From Tillus elongatus (taxonomy: Eukaryota; Arthropoda; Insecta; Coleoptera; Cleridae), in contig OZ023267.1 in the NCBI GenBank assembly GCA_964006375.1, forward strand, positions 83,392,906-83,456,905: DNA of 64,000 nt, given 5' to 3'. Under the pieces are notes generated by a model. The model was not told the origin of the DNA. It saw only the letters and a list, made by a program, of their open reading frames with translations, and ran no database searches. Below are positions 11,676 to 26,529 of the stretch, one piece after another; the stretch's first letter is position 1, and every line of letters starts with the position of its first letter. The position numbers were made by a program, and so were the translations under genes.

Positions 11676-11716
11676 CCGTACTGAAGAGCTCTAATGAGAG
11701 CGAAACCGGTCTACGG
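11676..11716 (+). ncRNA. Hammerhead ribozyme 7 (array 1)
   Basis: Identical core on the plus strand. Confidence 0.88.
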
Positions 11717-11982
11717 TTCTAATTGTTGCGAGAATGCATCTAGTCTTACATACTTTGTCCCTATATTGGGGTAGAAATGGGCCAGGGCTAACAATTTTTT
11801 AAATTGTTAGTTAGTTGTATACCGTCTCTATTTTTAATACTCTGTGTTATTTGGAGCGGGCGTGACAACATAGTACTTGGTTCCGAACTAGGTGGCGACA
11901 CGTTCGCCACTCACTTAGTGTTTTAAGACTGGCTATACGATAGCCGTGTTATGTTTGGTGCATTTTTGCTGCAATTGGTATG

Positions 11983-12023
11983 CCGTACTGAAGAGCTCTA
12001 ATGAGAGCGAAACCGGTCTACGG
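11983..12023 (+). ncRNA. Hammerhead ribozyme 8 (array 1)
   Basis: Identical core on the plus strand. Confidence 0.88.
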
Positions 12024-12289
12024 TTCTAATTGTTGCGAGAATGCATCTAGTCTTACATACTTTGTCCCTATATTGGGGTAGAAATGGGCCAGGGCTAACA
12101 ATTTTTTAAATTGTTAGTTAGTTGTATACCGTCTCTATTTTTAATACTCTGTGTTATTTGGAGCGGGCGTGACAACATAGTACTTGGTTCCGAACTAGGT
12201 GGCGACACGTTCGCCACTCACTTAGTGTTTTAAGACTGGCTATACGATAGCCGTGTTATGTTTGGTGCATTTTTGCTGCAATTGGTATG

Positions 12290-12330
12290 CCGTACTGAAG
12301 AGCTCTAATGAGAGCGAAACCGGTCTACGG
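12290..12330 (+). ncRNA. Hammerhead ribozyme 9 (array 1)
   Basis: Identical core on the plus strand. Confidence 0.88.
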
Positions 12331-12596
12331 TTCTAATTGTTGCGAGAATGCATCTAGTCTTACATACTTTGTCCCTATATTGGGGTAGAAATGGGCCAGG
12401 GCTAACAATTTTTTAAATTGTTAGTTAGTTGTATACCGTCTCTATTTTTAATACTCTGTGTTATTTGGAGCGGGCGTGACAACATAGTACTTGGTTCCGA
12501 ACTAGGTGGCGACACGTTCGCCACTCACTTAGTGTTTTAAGACTGGCTATACGATAGCCGTGTTATGTTTGGTGCATTTTTGCTGCAATTGGTATG

Positions 12597-12637
12597 CCGT
12601 ACTGAAGAGCTCTAATGAGAGCGAAACCGGTCTACGG
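12597..12637 (+). ncRNA. Hammerhead ribozyme 10 (array 1)
   Basis: Last copy; the element ends 30 bp downstream at CATCTAGTCT, then the TSD. Confidence 0.88.
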
Positions 12638-12742
12638 TTCTAATTGTTGCGAGAATGCATCTAGTCTTAGTGAACATATATGTAGAAAATAAATACATGC
12701 ATCTCCTTTTCAGTACACTAAAACTTTATTTTATGTTTTCAG

Positions 12743-12927
12743 CAAAGAAGATAAAAAGCAAGAGCCACCGAAGGTGAATATTGTGAAAGACTCTTCACAA
12801 ACTTTTAGTGAGGCAGAAGTAACGAAAGAAAGACCACAGAATGCATCTAGAATTGAGCAGCCACAAAAAAAATGGAATCTGTCAGGAAAGTCACAAGTTA
12901 AACAGCAGGATCCTAATGTTAATAAAG
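12743..12927 (+). CDS. Candidate internal coding exon of an unidentified host gene
   Basis: A pyrimidine-rich acceptor (TTTTATGTTTTCAG) ends at 12742 and a donor (AAG then GTAATT) starts at 12928. Between them one frame is open for 61 codons (phase: one base, then codons from 12744). It encodes a hydrophilic, lysine/glutamine-rich segment (KEDKKQEPPKVNIVKDSSQ ... WNLSGKSQVKQQDPN), plausible for a disordered region. Sequence on both sides is AT-rich and stop-dense. No family is recognised and no partner exon is visible in the window. The hammerhead array lies about 75 bp upstream, in the presumed intron. It could also be a pseudo-exon. Confidence 0.5.
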
Positions 12928-13361
12928 GTAATTATTAGAGTTTTATAAATTGGGAATATTTTAGAGGCATTATTATATTGGTATTTTTTGTACAAGTAGT
13001 TTTTAACACATTGAGTCAAAACTAGCGTATATTAGGCTATTGTCTGATTTATAATGATTTGTAAAATTGTGTTGATATTGTTGGGTAATTAATTCTCTGT
13101 ATTAAACATCATAAAAACTTAATTTATTTTGATTACACATAAAACAAATTACAACAACCTGTTGAGCAAAATACCAGACATTCATTCTATTTTCATTATA
13201 ATCAAAATATAGAATGCCCCAGTAATTATTTTCATAGCTTGTTGTTTTCTTTGAAAACTGTCACTAGTGTGTGATCTTCCTTTTATAGATGAAAAAAAAG
13301 TTTATAAAATAAAGACTATTTAACATGAGGAATTTACGATGGTTATGTTTAACAAAAAAGT
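12928..13361. other. Presumed intron, no gene seen
   Basis: AT-rich, with no element or exon recognised. Confidence 0.45.
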
Positions 13362-13637
13362 TCACAAGTTTATATAGCCTATATTGGATAAGTACACTTT
13401 TGGAGCACCCAATTCACTACAACACATTTTTAAAGACTTGACGATCGTTTCTCTAACAAGGTTAACGTCAAATCCAAAATCTGAACAACTAAAATTGTGT
13501 TTATGTTGGGTGCCAGGTAATTGACCGCACCCTAGAGGCAGGGTCTTAAGAAAACTTTCACCGTTTACCAGAAGTCCCTCTATTAAAAATCCGTTATACT
13601 CCTTCCTACTCAGCTTCAACATCCTTTCTATCAACAA
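13362..13637 (-). CDS. Unrecognised 91-codon reading frame
   Basis: Open frame with less AT-biased composition than its surroundings ([33 protein letters not shown]). No motif or family is recognised. It ends about 70 bp from a (TA)n and may be a transposon scrap. Confidence 0.25.
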   Translation of the reverse strand: MLIERMLKLSRKEYNGFLIEGLLVNGESFLKTLPLGCGQLPGTQHKHNFSCSDFGFDVNLVRETIVKSLKMCCSELGAPKVYLSNIGYINL

Positions 13638-13710
13638 GACATTGTGCGAACAATGAACTGTATAGAGGTGGCAGAGCTCTATCCATACAAAGTTTGCTGG
13701 TTATAGCTTT

Positions 13711-14495
<785 letters not shown>

Positions 14496-14574
<79 letters not shown>
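14496..14574. repeat. (TA)n microsatellite
   Basis: 79 bp of TA at the right edge of the MITE. Confidence 0.95.
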
Positions 14575-14576
<2 letters not shown>

Positions 14577-15194
14577 CAAAAGAATTTACTAATATTTTAA
14601 TTATAAAAGGAAATGATGTGTCTAGTGAGTTGAGAGCTAACATTTAATGCAAATTAAAAAAAAAGTGGGTACTGACCTCATAATCTAGGTGACGTCGAAC
14701 ACACAAATAAAAATCAAGACTCGGTTATTGTTATTTATTGATAAAAGGGGGCTTTATATAATACAAAGTGTTGTATGTAACACTGATTGCTTGCAGCAGT
14801 TATTAGTGAAATTTGAAGTGAAAACAATGAAAGCAGACGAACCCTTACTTAACTTTTGTCTCTGATGTGGTGTTCCTTGGGAGCCCAGTAGAAATGCAGA
14901 GCTATCCAGGGCAATCCGGACCACTAAAAATGCTGTGGGGACTACTCAAGGCTGCACAGACTGTTGCAGACTTTAGCAGGGGCTCTGCTTGGCTTCACGT
15001 TGAAAGTAAGTGAGCAGTTTAAGTCACCTTGTTGGATGGCTCATCACTGTCTGTCTTGTTTTATTCATTTAGCAGGAATGTGTCTTCGAAGAGGTGGCCT
15101 CAAAATATGTGTTCAAAAGGGATAGGGAGAAACAATTCAGGTCTCCTTAGTGCACTGCTGAATTTGAGGTTATTTGTGGGTGTGATAGCTTGCT
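14575..15194. other. No gene seen
   Basis: Mixed-composition sequence with no open frame or motif that can be assigned. Confidence 0.45.
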
Positions 15195-15541
15195 AGGCTA
15201 ATCTGCATTTTAATTTTAGAAAAATATATTTCTGTATTATTAATAAAAATGTACGGACCATCAATGCAAGCTACCACAAAAAAACAAGAGAGGCATTAAA
15301 CAGAGCAATTTATCAAAGCAATTACGTTGCAATCTAGCTAACGTTCAATCAGCATTTAATTTACATAAGAACAAGGCTAATCTGCATTTTAATTTTAGAA
15401 AAATATATTTCTGTATTATTAATAAAAATGTACGGACCATCAATGCAAGCTACCACAAAAAAACAAGAGAGGCATTAAACAGAGCAATTTATCAAAGCAA
15501 TTACGTTGCAATCTAGCTAACGTTCAATCAGCATTTAATTT
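15195..15541. repeat. 179-bp tandem duplication
   Basis: AGGCTAATCTGCATTTTAAT starts at 15195 (one mismatch in the flank) and again at 15374. The two units appear identical across about 165 bp, implying a recent duplication. Confidence 0.9.
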
Positions 15542-15929
15542 ATTTGACTTACCCCATATGGGCATGCTGCTTTTTCTCTCAGCCCATAATTGCTTTCGAC
15601 ATTTTAATTTTGTCAATAATTTAGTTGGAAGAGAGTTCCAGCAGATGCGGCGTGACTTATATAGACCTTATCTAGAACGCAAACGAGGATGGAATTTAAG
15701 TGTTGTCAGCTGAGGATCCAAAAAGAATATCTGTGTTTTTATGGCACAGCTCTGAGAATCATATTCTAAAGTTCAGTGAATAAGGAAGTGGCATTTCATT
15801 GACTACGACCCAGATAAATCGATGTCGATGACTGTCATCGACTAACAACACATTGTGATTATTGACTGAGGAAAAAGGTACAATCATGTAGCAATGGTGC
15901 TATTAAATTAATTATACCGAATATGTAAG
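15542..15929. other. No gene seen
   Basis: No recognisable element or frame. Confidence 0.45.
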
Positions 15930-16668
15930 TTGTAGTGAGGAAGGGAGTAGCGACCCTCTGGCAGCTGCGTCGAGTGATAGGGAGGACCTGGGGACTTAAC
16001 CCTCGAATCCTTCATTGGATTTACACTGCGATCGTCAGGCCGAGGATCCTCTATGGGGCGTTGGTCTGGTAGTGCGGTGTGAACCAAACTACTACCAGGA
16101 GGCTGGCCAAACTCCAAAGGCTGGCAATCCTGGGCATCACAGGCGCTATGAGGATGACACCCTCAGCCCTACTAGAGGTCTTGCTGATGCTGCCACCACT
16201 TCCCATCTGTATCAGAAGGGAGGCTATGGCGTCACATCTAAGAATGCGAGACTCTGGAAACTTGTGCGGAAAGGGAGCAGTAATGGGGCATGCATGAGAC
16301 AGAGATAAAACTGTCTGGCCACTCGGTAGGAATACGCTTCGCCGCATCCTTGGGGTGCTGACAGGCCACTGTGCCCTTAGAAGACACCTGACATTGATAG
16401 GCGTAGAGAGGGAACCCATTTGCCAGGAATGCGGCGAGGATGAAGAAACATCTTACCTGTGTGAATGCGATGCTTTTGGGGGTCTTCGGGCAGAACTGTT
16501 CAGTTCAAGGACTCTGCAGAGGAATCAGGTAAGTACCGTCCAATTGAGACCGTCACAGCCTTCATTTCGAGGTCGAGGCGGTTTGGCGACGGAACCGAGG
16601 AAGAGTAGAGCATGGTTGCTGAGGTTGGCAAAAAGGGCCCATTGTGGCTTACTTGCTTGGCGTTAGCC
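15930..16668 (+). pseudogene. LINE 3' fragment (RT thumb and terminal zinc-binding region)
   Basis: Frames covering this interval read [22 protein letters not shown] sequence and then TTRRLAKLQRLAILGITGAM plus TPSALLEVLLMLPPLPI (about 16000-16230), the usual RT C-terminus of RNase H-bearing LINEs (R1/LOA/I group). A further frame (16355-16666) has LTGHCALRRHLTLIG and CQECGEDEETSYL-CEC, the C-terminal CCHC-like region. The RNase H domain between them appears deleted. Related to, but clearly distinct from, the LINE at 26.5-33.3 kb. Confidence 0.75.
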
Positions 16669-17100
16669 TCCCCACCACTGCTACTACTACTACTACTATT
16701 CAGGGTTCCAAGTTATAGAACCCGATCTTGTGAACTGTTTCAGGTGTTTCATCACTCTACAAATTATGGTATATCCAGTCCCTTGAATAGAATGTTGAAT
16801 TTTGCTAATGCAAATGTTGTTGCCTTCTTTCGGTTGCTCGTTTTCTGCTTTCAAGCAGTCTCTTGCATTTGTTGCCCACACCTAGCATATCCATGGCATG
16901 TATTTTATTTGATTGTTGTCTAGTGTGTGTGACTATGTAATGTTTAATATTGTTTTGTAATGTGACCAGTTATTGTTTGATTGTTGTGATACTTATAACT
17001 GCTTGTGACTGTCACTTGCTAATATCGTACTTGTTTTTATAATTGGGGTCTCGCGTTCTTCTGAATCAAATAAAACATATCCGGGGTCAGTTTCAATTTT
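16669..17100. other. No gene seen
   Basis: Includes a short CTA run at about 16679-16697. The last 30 bp (ATATCCGGGGTCAGTTTCAA) recur at 21965, 23622 and, inverted, 25120-25152. Confidence 0.5.
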
Positions 17101-19302
<2,202 letters not shown>

Positions 19303-19700
19303 AAAAAAATAAAGTGATTAGGCTCAACATTCCTTAGTCAAATGTTACTCTTTTTCGTTTTACAAGGTGTTTAAATAAAAATTTTTTAAACTTTTTTTTT
19401 CAAACATCTTGGAAGTAGTTCAACATATGATTATGAAATGTGGCATGGTATTATTAGGCATCATGCATAATACCATGATGGTATCAATTTTACCACCACG
19501 GCTTGGTGGCGCCACTGACAGCAACACTGGTTCATTAACATGGTCAAAATTTTTTGCCCACCCTGTATGCACATTTTCGAATAGAAGTAAAGAAAGCCTA
19601 TTTAGTTTCACAAAAAAAGGTATACTTCTTTGAAGTCGAAAAAGTTGACCGTTTTCAAAAGAAACGTACTGTTTCAATGAAATTAAATGAAGGATTATGG
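19303..19700 (-). repeat. ~390-bp dispersed element, copy 1 (inverted relative to copies 2, 3)
   Basis: Carries the same landmarks as 26060-26445 and 33415-33815 in reverse: AAGGTGTTTAAATAAAA, CATGATGGTATCAATTTT, GGTGGCGCCA, CCACCCTGTATGCACATTTTC and the poly-A/T tail with GTTGACCGTTTTC. CACCCTG/CAGGGTGG ends inside suggest a small mariner-derived unit embedded in a longer repeat. Confidence 0.75.
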
Positions 19701-20079
19701 CGCAAATATTATGTGTTCTCAAAGGCGTCGATCTTATTGGAAATTATGTGTATGTGTATCTGTTGTCATACTTTTTAGCACAATAAAATGTATGTTATTG
19801 AAAGAAGCATTTTTATTAAGAATTCAACAAAACCATTAAATAAAATAACATCTATAAAACAATTAATTAAAAAGAAATAGTTAACAAAATGAATATCGGA
19901 AAGATTGTTACAAATTGCATTCATCTACCTAATTAAATTAATCTAAAATTAAACTGCAACTTTAGAATCAAAACAACAACAAATCGGAGTAAGTGCTCAA
20001 AACGTTCACCATTTACGGCAATGCATTTTCTCACTTGTTTACTAAAATTATCTCTTACTCTAAAAAATTAATTTTGTTG

Positions 20080-21018
20080 AGCCCTGATGTCATTAACACC
20101 CTGTACGATCGTTTCCCATAATTGCTGGTGGGTGTTTATTTGATATTTGTAGACCAGTGATTTTAAATAACCCCAAAGGTAAAAATCTAGCGAATTTAAG
20201 TCGGGACTACGCGCTGTCATGGGTGCACACTACCTCTACCAAGCCACCTTTGAGGGTAAATTTTATCTAAATAATTTCGCGCATCTCGAATGTAATGTGA
20301 TGGAGCACATGCATGAACCAAGAGTCACCCTTTACAGTTAAAGGTACATCTTCTAAAATGATTGGTAAATTATCTCTCAAAAACAAGACATAGGTTGCTC
20401 CGTTAAGTCTAGTTCAAATGGTCCCGCAATGCAATTTCCAATAATGCCACACCAAATGTTTATTGAAAATTCATGCCGATAGCATGAGGATTTTCAATCG
20501 CATATTCCACAAATTGAACATACCTCTTCTGGTGAATGAGGCTTCATGAGTAAATAAAATTTTCTTGTAGAACATTGGATCCTCTAAATAGCGTTCTCTT
20601 ATAAACTGGCAAAACTGAAGTCTTCTTGGTAAGCCCTGTGGTAAAAGCTGCTGAACTCGAGTGAAATGATACGGATGCGGCTTTTCTTTGCGTATGATTT
20701 TGGACACCGAAGATTTGCGTATACCCATTGCTGCACTAACACGTCTCGTGCTGCCTTCCGCATCTTCTACAATACGAACTATGACCGTCTTCCATATCAG
20801 CATCAATTACACTCAGTCTTCCTGCATTTCTGTTTTTGGAATGAAATGAGCCAGTTTCACCTTATAGTGCGTTGAAAGTTTTATGGTTTGGTTGCCTTCT
20901 ATCAGGATAAAGCTCAAAATAGCGCTGCTCTGCTCTGCGTGAACAAACATTTTCTTGGGCATAAAGGCAGACCATAACTCGCATTTGTTAATTTGAAAAA
21001 TCATTATGACGCGGCATT
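20080..21018 (-). pseudogene. Second mariner-like transposase, heavily decayed
   Basis: Fragments on the minus strand: an N-terminal piece (20813-21018; QMRVMVCLYAQE-like, LYPDRRQPNH), a central frame (20471-20806) with VSAAMGIRKSSVSKIIRKEK, HFTRVQQLLPQGLPRRLQFC and ILFTHEASFTRRG (first catalytic acid D replaced by H), and a distal part around 20130-20300 encoding SPDLNSLDF and WGYLKSLVYKYQI-like sequence. Same superfamily as the transposase at 17.8-18.9 kb but a different family. Confidence 0.75.
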
Positions 21019-21059
21019 TTAACGCAAATAACAAGAATAAAGTGACAATACTTGTTTAA

Positions 21060-21990
21060 TGTCAGTCGATTTTGACAAGTTATAGTAAACAAGTTCCTAG
21101 CTACTACCATAACATACTTAAGAGCAGGATTCAAAGTGGTAGTTGTAGAAATCTCCGTGTGGGGGGCTACTGTATCAATACTTGAATATTTTTAAGTTAT
21201 TAGCATTGCTCAGAACCATGAGAAATAACGTGTTTATTCAATAGGTATTAACTCCAATCCCTAGTAACAAAGATTTATGAATGAAAGAGCAATTTACATT
21301 GTGTGTATCCTAGGTTGCTATGTGACGCATAAATTACTTAGCAACGTGAGCCGTAACCTACATTCCTTTGTTAATTTACAAAGATCCATATTATAATATT
21401 ATCACTGCATAACTCATTTTAATTCTATACCGCGAACAAGAAATTTGACATCCCTTCCTTCAAATCTGACAGTAAGCGGAACCAATCAAATACGACGAAA
21501 CATGTGGCGCGAGTTTCAACCTTCTCATAATAAAGTTCGAAGAGAGAAAGCAAAGATTTACTGTTTATAACTCTGAGCGATTCCATAATGTTTAGTATCC
21601 TGTAACTAATAAGTTGGTATTCTGTTATTATTAAGGCGTCAAATTAATAAATTAGAAAAAAACTAAAACAACTTTATAAACATTACATTTCCCTATTCTA
21701 GTTCATAATCAGATGGATTAAATGCAAGCAATACCCTTATACACTTATGTAGTAGGTAGACATCAGTTTTAAACGAGGTTGTACTCTAGTTTTTGATAGA
21801 ATATGCGTTTCATTTTATATTTGACGAAGACATAATTAATATATATTGTAACAGGCACCTTTTAGTGAATTTTCGTAGAAAAAATTCACTAATGGGGAGA
21901 TCCCGAGTTTTGAATTTTGAAAAAATTTTTGCAAATGAGCGCGAACTAGGACCCCTAGAACCCATATCCGGGGTCAGTTTCAATTTTTAT
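21060..21990. other. No gene seen; ends in dispersed (TA)n-linked repeat
   Basis: No coding signal. 21850-21990 (TTCGTAGAAAAAATTCACTA to CCATATCCGG) is repeated at 23528-23640. Confidence 0.5.
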
Positions 21991-21993
21991 ATG

Positions 21994-22188
<195 letters not shown>

Positions 22189-22189
22189 C

Positions 22190-22770
22190 ACACCGATAAC
22201 TCAAAAAATAATGGGCCGATTTTGATAAAATTTAGCATGTACCTTTCTTTTGTTAATAGCTTGGATAAGTTCGTTAGTCAGGAAAATCGGACGAGGTTTT
22301 CCGGGAAAATTTTGAGTTTTCATTCGAAAAAAATTCATATCTCAAAAAGTAATAAGCCGTTTTTAATAAAATTTGGCACATACCTTCCTTTTGTAAATGG
22401 CTTTGACATGTTTGTTAGTCAGGAAAATCGGACGAGGTTTTCCGGGAAAATTTTGAGTTTTCATTCGAAAAAAATTCATATCTCAAAAAGTAATAACCCG
22501 ATTTTAATAAAATTTGGCACATACCTTACTTTTGTAAATGGCTTTGACATGTTTGTTAGTCAAGAAAATCGGACGAGTTTTTCCGGGAAAATTTTGAGTT
22601 TTCATTTGAAAAAAATTCATATCTCAAAAAGTAATAAGCCGATTTTAATAAAATTTGGCATGTACTTTCCTTTTGTAAATGAGTTTGACAAGTTCGTTAT
22701 TTAGAAAAATTGGACGAGGTTTTCCGGGAAAATTTTGAGTTTTCATTTGAAAATTTCTTTTATCTTAAAA
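22190..22770. repeat. 141-bp tandem repeat, about four units
   Basis: GGAAAATCGGACGAGG-type landmarks recur at 22281, 22422, 22563 and about 22703, a period of 141 bp. The long open frame across them follows from a period divisible by three and is not evidence of a protein. One unit of the same repeat sits at 23785-23940 and a relative at 34200-34390. Confidence 0.9.
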
Positions 22771-23447
22771 AATATAAAATCTATGATAACCAAATTTGGT
22801 AGGTAGGTTTACGATATAAAAAGTAAACTATACACCCAAATTTAGATTTCTATGTTACAAGAAAAAAAAGTTATAATAAAATATTTTATGCCGGATCATT
22901 TCTATGAAAATTCACTACCATAACGCACTTGCTGCGTCCAGACTTTTTTATTTTATTTCTTTTTATTGCATCTAGAATTTTAAACGTTTTCCAATGATAT
23001 TTGTTCCAAAACGTGTTAACGTTTTGGCGCGTATGCAGTCGATACTTTAGAGTCAGATGATTATAAAACCAACCTGATTGGCATAACTACTCTAACATTA
23101 TTTTTAGCTGTTTGTTTTTAATTTTTGACACGAAAATACATTCGTTATTAGTTTTTTGCAAATATTTATAGACAATTCTGTATATACACTCTTGTTTTTC
23201 TGTATATACACTCTTGTTTCATTTATTTTTTAAACGCATTTATTTTTAAATTGGCGGTCATTTAAAATCAAAGAAATTTTTCTTGGCTTATAGTTAGGTG
23301 ATTAAATGACTTGATTTCTGCATTTCACTCATTCCGATCTTCATAAGCAATATAGCCCATTTGTCTAAACGTCGAGATATCAATAATTTCAATAAGTTTT
23401 AAGCGGGTCCGCCACAGAACCTACACTATTTCACACATTCAAAACAG

Positions 23448-23448
<1 letters not shown>
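22771..23448. other. No gene seen
   Basis: Contains the dispersed terminal motif at about 22910-22950 (CATAACGCACTTGCTGCGTC) and a 23-bp tandem pair (TGTATATACACTCTTGTTT) at 23177-23221. Confidence 0.6.

Positions 23449-23508
<60 letters not shown>
23449..23508. repeat. (TA)n microsatellite
   Basis: 60 bp of TA, followed by GGGTGAACCA and the repeat body. Confidence 0.95.
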
Positions 23509-23511
<3 letters not shown>

Positions 23512-23527
23512 GGTGAACCATTTATAT

Positions 23528-24110
<583 letters not shown>

Positions 24111-25273
24111 TTTGAGTAGTCGCTTTTGCTTTTTCACTATAGTTTTTTATTTTTTAACAAAATTTGTTTGTGTAGCTTATATAGATTCAGGATAGAGCCC
24201 ATTGATACTGTCTCGAGGAATAGGTAACGGTATCAAAAATATTTTAAATCATAAGATTTTTTTAAATGCATGTTTTCTGCTTTTCGGTTCTCTTCTACGT
24301 TTTTTTGTCAGTCCAGGGTAAGGTATGGGTTAGGTAAGGATCCGGGTCAGGTCAGGATCCGGATCAGGTCAGGTCAGGTTGGGTCGTTCAGGTCTCCTTC
24401 GTAGAGTGTTTAGTGCATAAACATGAAAAATGGTGTCCCTTCAACCCCCAAAAATCTGCGCGGGATAGGAGCAAATATACGTGGTGCAGGGGAAAAACAT
24501 GTTTAGGAGAAAGTGTTGATACAAAAAGTGAAAAGGCTGTTTATAGAGGTCTAACTAAGTTGTTTTTACTGATTTTTCCTTTATATTTCCTTCTCCGCCG
24601 AGCATCCCTATTCACCCCGGGTCTCGTAACTTTTGGAGGGGTTGATTCCACAACATATATCTTGTTGCTTATGCACACATCGAGTCTTTTAAGCATGTTT
24701 AGTGAAAGATTTTTCAAAAATCACGTATGCCGATCATCTGCATAATTACCGTTAAATATCTTTTACTTGCACAAAAGAAAGAAATTAGTTTTTATGAATT
24801 ATATTCATTACTGCATCCATACGCACCAGCAAGATAAACCATTTTTTAAATATAAAAAAAGCAAAGGTCAAACCGCTTAAGTCGCGTAAGCAAAAAAAGT
24901 CTGAACGCAGCAAGTGCGTTATGGTAATCAATTTTCATTAAATGCTTCAAATTTGAATAACTCAATTTTCTATAAACCTAGAAGGTTGAATTTTGGTACG
25001 TGGTAAGGCCTTTACCAAGACAACATATTCACATAAATTTCATCAAAATAGCTTTGTAATTTTCGGATAAAAATTTTTTTCGAAAGAAAACTTAAAATTT
25101 TTATTTATATTATATTTATATAAACATATAAAAATTGAAACTGACCCAGGATATTTGTTCTATGGGTCCTATTTCGCGGTCATTTGAAAAAATGTTTGTC
25201 ATATCTTACCATAGATACCTCTCCATTTGAATTTAGTTAATTTTTCCTAATAAAAATTTACTAAAAGGAGAAA
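24111..25273. other. Repeat scraps, no gene seen
   Basis: 24300-24390 holds short GGTCAG/GGATCC-rich direct repeats. 24893-24935 is an inverted copy of the dispersed CAGCAAGTGCGTTATGG motif. 25120-25152 is an inverted copy of the CCGGGGTCAGTTTCAATTTT segment. Confidence 0.6.
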
Positions 25274-25345
25274 CGGACCGGGCCGGACTCGAACCAGCAT
25301 CGTCCGCTTAACATACAAAGTACTCTTCCAATGAGCTACGGACGC
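25274..25345 (-). tRNA. tRNA-like sequence, probably a pseudogene or SINE head
   Basis: Minus strand: GCGTCCGTAGCTCATTGG (A box) ... GGTTCGAGTCC (B box) with a perfect 5-bp T stem (GCTGG/CCGGC, one wobble). An anticodon arm with several G-U pairs gives a possible GTT (Asn) anticodon. The acceptor stem pairs at only about five of seven positions, so function is doubtful. Confidence 0.45.
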
Positions 25346-26049
25346 TTCGTAATAAACGAACTCTTTACATTATATTTACACATACAGCACCTTACCGTCA
25401 GGAAATTGGTATCGGAAATTAAATGTAAATGGCTAGCTAAATAGCAAATTGCAGAATTGATTGATTTATTTCGCCGATCGCTGAAACATATTCGAGTGTA
25501 GACTGTTACGGTCTTAAATAACATTCAAATGTTACTAATGGCATGTAACCTTAAAGATGATTTGACATATTATGAATGAAAATGCAATGCGTTCGTGGAA
25601 TCACAATTTTAGTGCGCCATCTTTTAGAAAATAGCTGGTCTACGGATGGTGCCGAAACGCGCTAGTTTGACAACACACATTGACTAAATAATTAAGGTAT
25701 GTCATATTTTACATTTCACTTTGCATTACGTTTTTATTTGGAATCCAAAAGACCTGAAATTTAAGAAACTTATTCTTGGATACCTAATCTAGGCAAAGAG
25801 TGATTTTGAGCTAATTCTGTGACAAAAAATTGTCAAATCATGGTTTGGCAAAAACGTTGTATTTTCGTTATAAACGGGATATTTGCTTACAAAAATCTTT
25901 ATTGCCTTCCTCAAACCTCAATCTAGCTATTATATACTATATTTTCAGTCTAAGGCTTTAATTGGGACAGTTCAACAAGCTACAAATATAGTGTATTTTA
26001 AGCATTTTATTGAACCCCCCTCTTAACAACAAAGTAAATACAGATTTTT
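25346..26049. other. No gene seen
   Basis: No assignable frame, repeat or motif. Confidence 0.4.
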
Positions 26050-26445
26050 GGTTTGCATTGAAAAAGTACGTTTTTTTTTAAACGGTCAACTTTTTCGACC
26101 TCAAAGAAGTATACCTTTTTTGTGTGAAACTAAATGGGCTTTCTTGATTTTTGTTCGAAAATGTGCATACAGGGCGGACAAAAAATTATGGCCATGTTAA
26201 TGAGCCAGGGTTGCTATCGGTAGCGCCACCAAGTGGCAGTGGTGAAATAGATGCCGTCATCGTATTACACATGATGCCTAATAATACCATGTTACATTTC
26301 ATAATATGTTGAACCACTTTCAAGATATTTGAAAAAATAGCTTTAAGAAAAATTATTTAAACACTTTTTAAAACGAAAACGAGTAACATTTTACTAAGGC
26401 ATGTTGAGCTCAATCGCTTTATTTTTGTGCCAGCTATCACTCCTT
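26050..26445 (+). repeat. ~390-bp dispersed element, copy 2 (left flank of the LINE)
   Basis: GCATTGAAAAAGTAC ... CAGGGCGGACAAAAAATTAT ... GCCAGCTATCACTCCTTAG. Same orientation as copy 3 at 33415-33815, on the other side of the LINE, with scattered differences. Confidence 0.8.
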
Positions 26446-26529
26446 AGGTTAGATTAGGTTTGATTGTGAGTGGTCATAACGGTCCCTCCACTGCGACCTT
26501 AAGGTCTATTGTGGCCCACGCTTAATAGT

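Larger units (their letters stand above)
9813..12667. mobile_element. Retrozyme-like fold-back array 1 of 307-bp hammerhead monomers
   Basis: Five monomers (307-bp spacing, measured between identical positions in every pair) read with the ribozyme on the minus strand to about 11318. The array then turns and five more read on the plus strand. The turn lies at a small hairpin (GGCTAT/ATAGCC, about 11317-11332). The flanks carry a 13-bp direct repeat TAGTGAACATATA (9800-9812 and 12668-12680). Monomers are nearly identical. No protein is encoded. Tandem 300-nt-class units with type I hammerheads and target duplications fit animal retrozymes: small circular RNAs thought to be reverse-transcribed in trans. 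The identification is by motif and architecture only. Confidence 0.85.

Noticed and set aside
9813..12667. CRISPR-like or plain satellite array
   Set aside because: Units are contiguous 307-bp monomers without variable spacers, they change strand midway, contain hammerheads and have a target duplication.
24300..24390. GGTCAG/TTAGG-like short repeats as interstitial telomere sequence
   Set aside because: Not regular TTAGG; only a few irregular GGTCA units with GGATCC.
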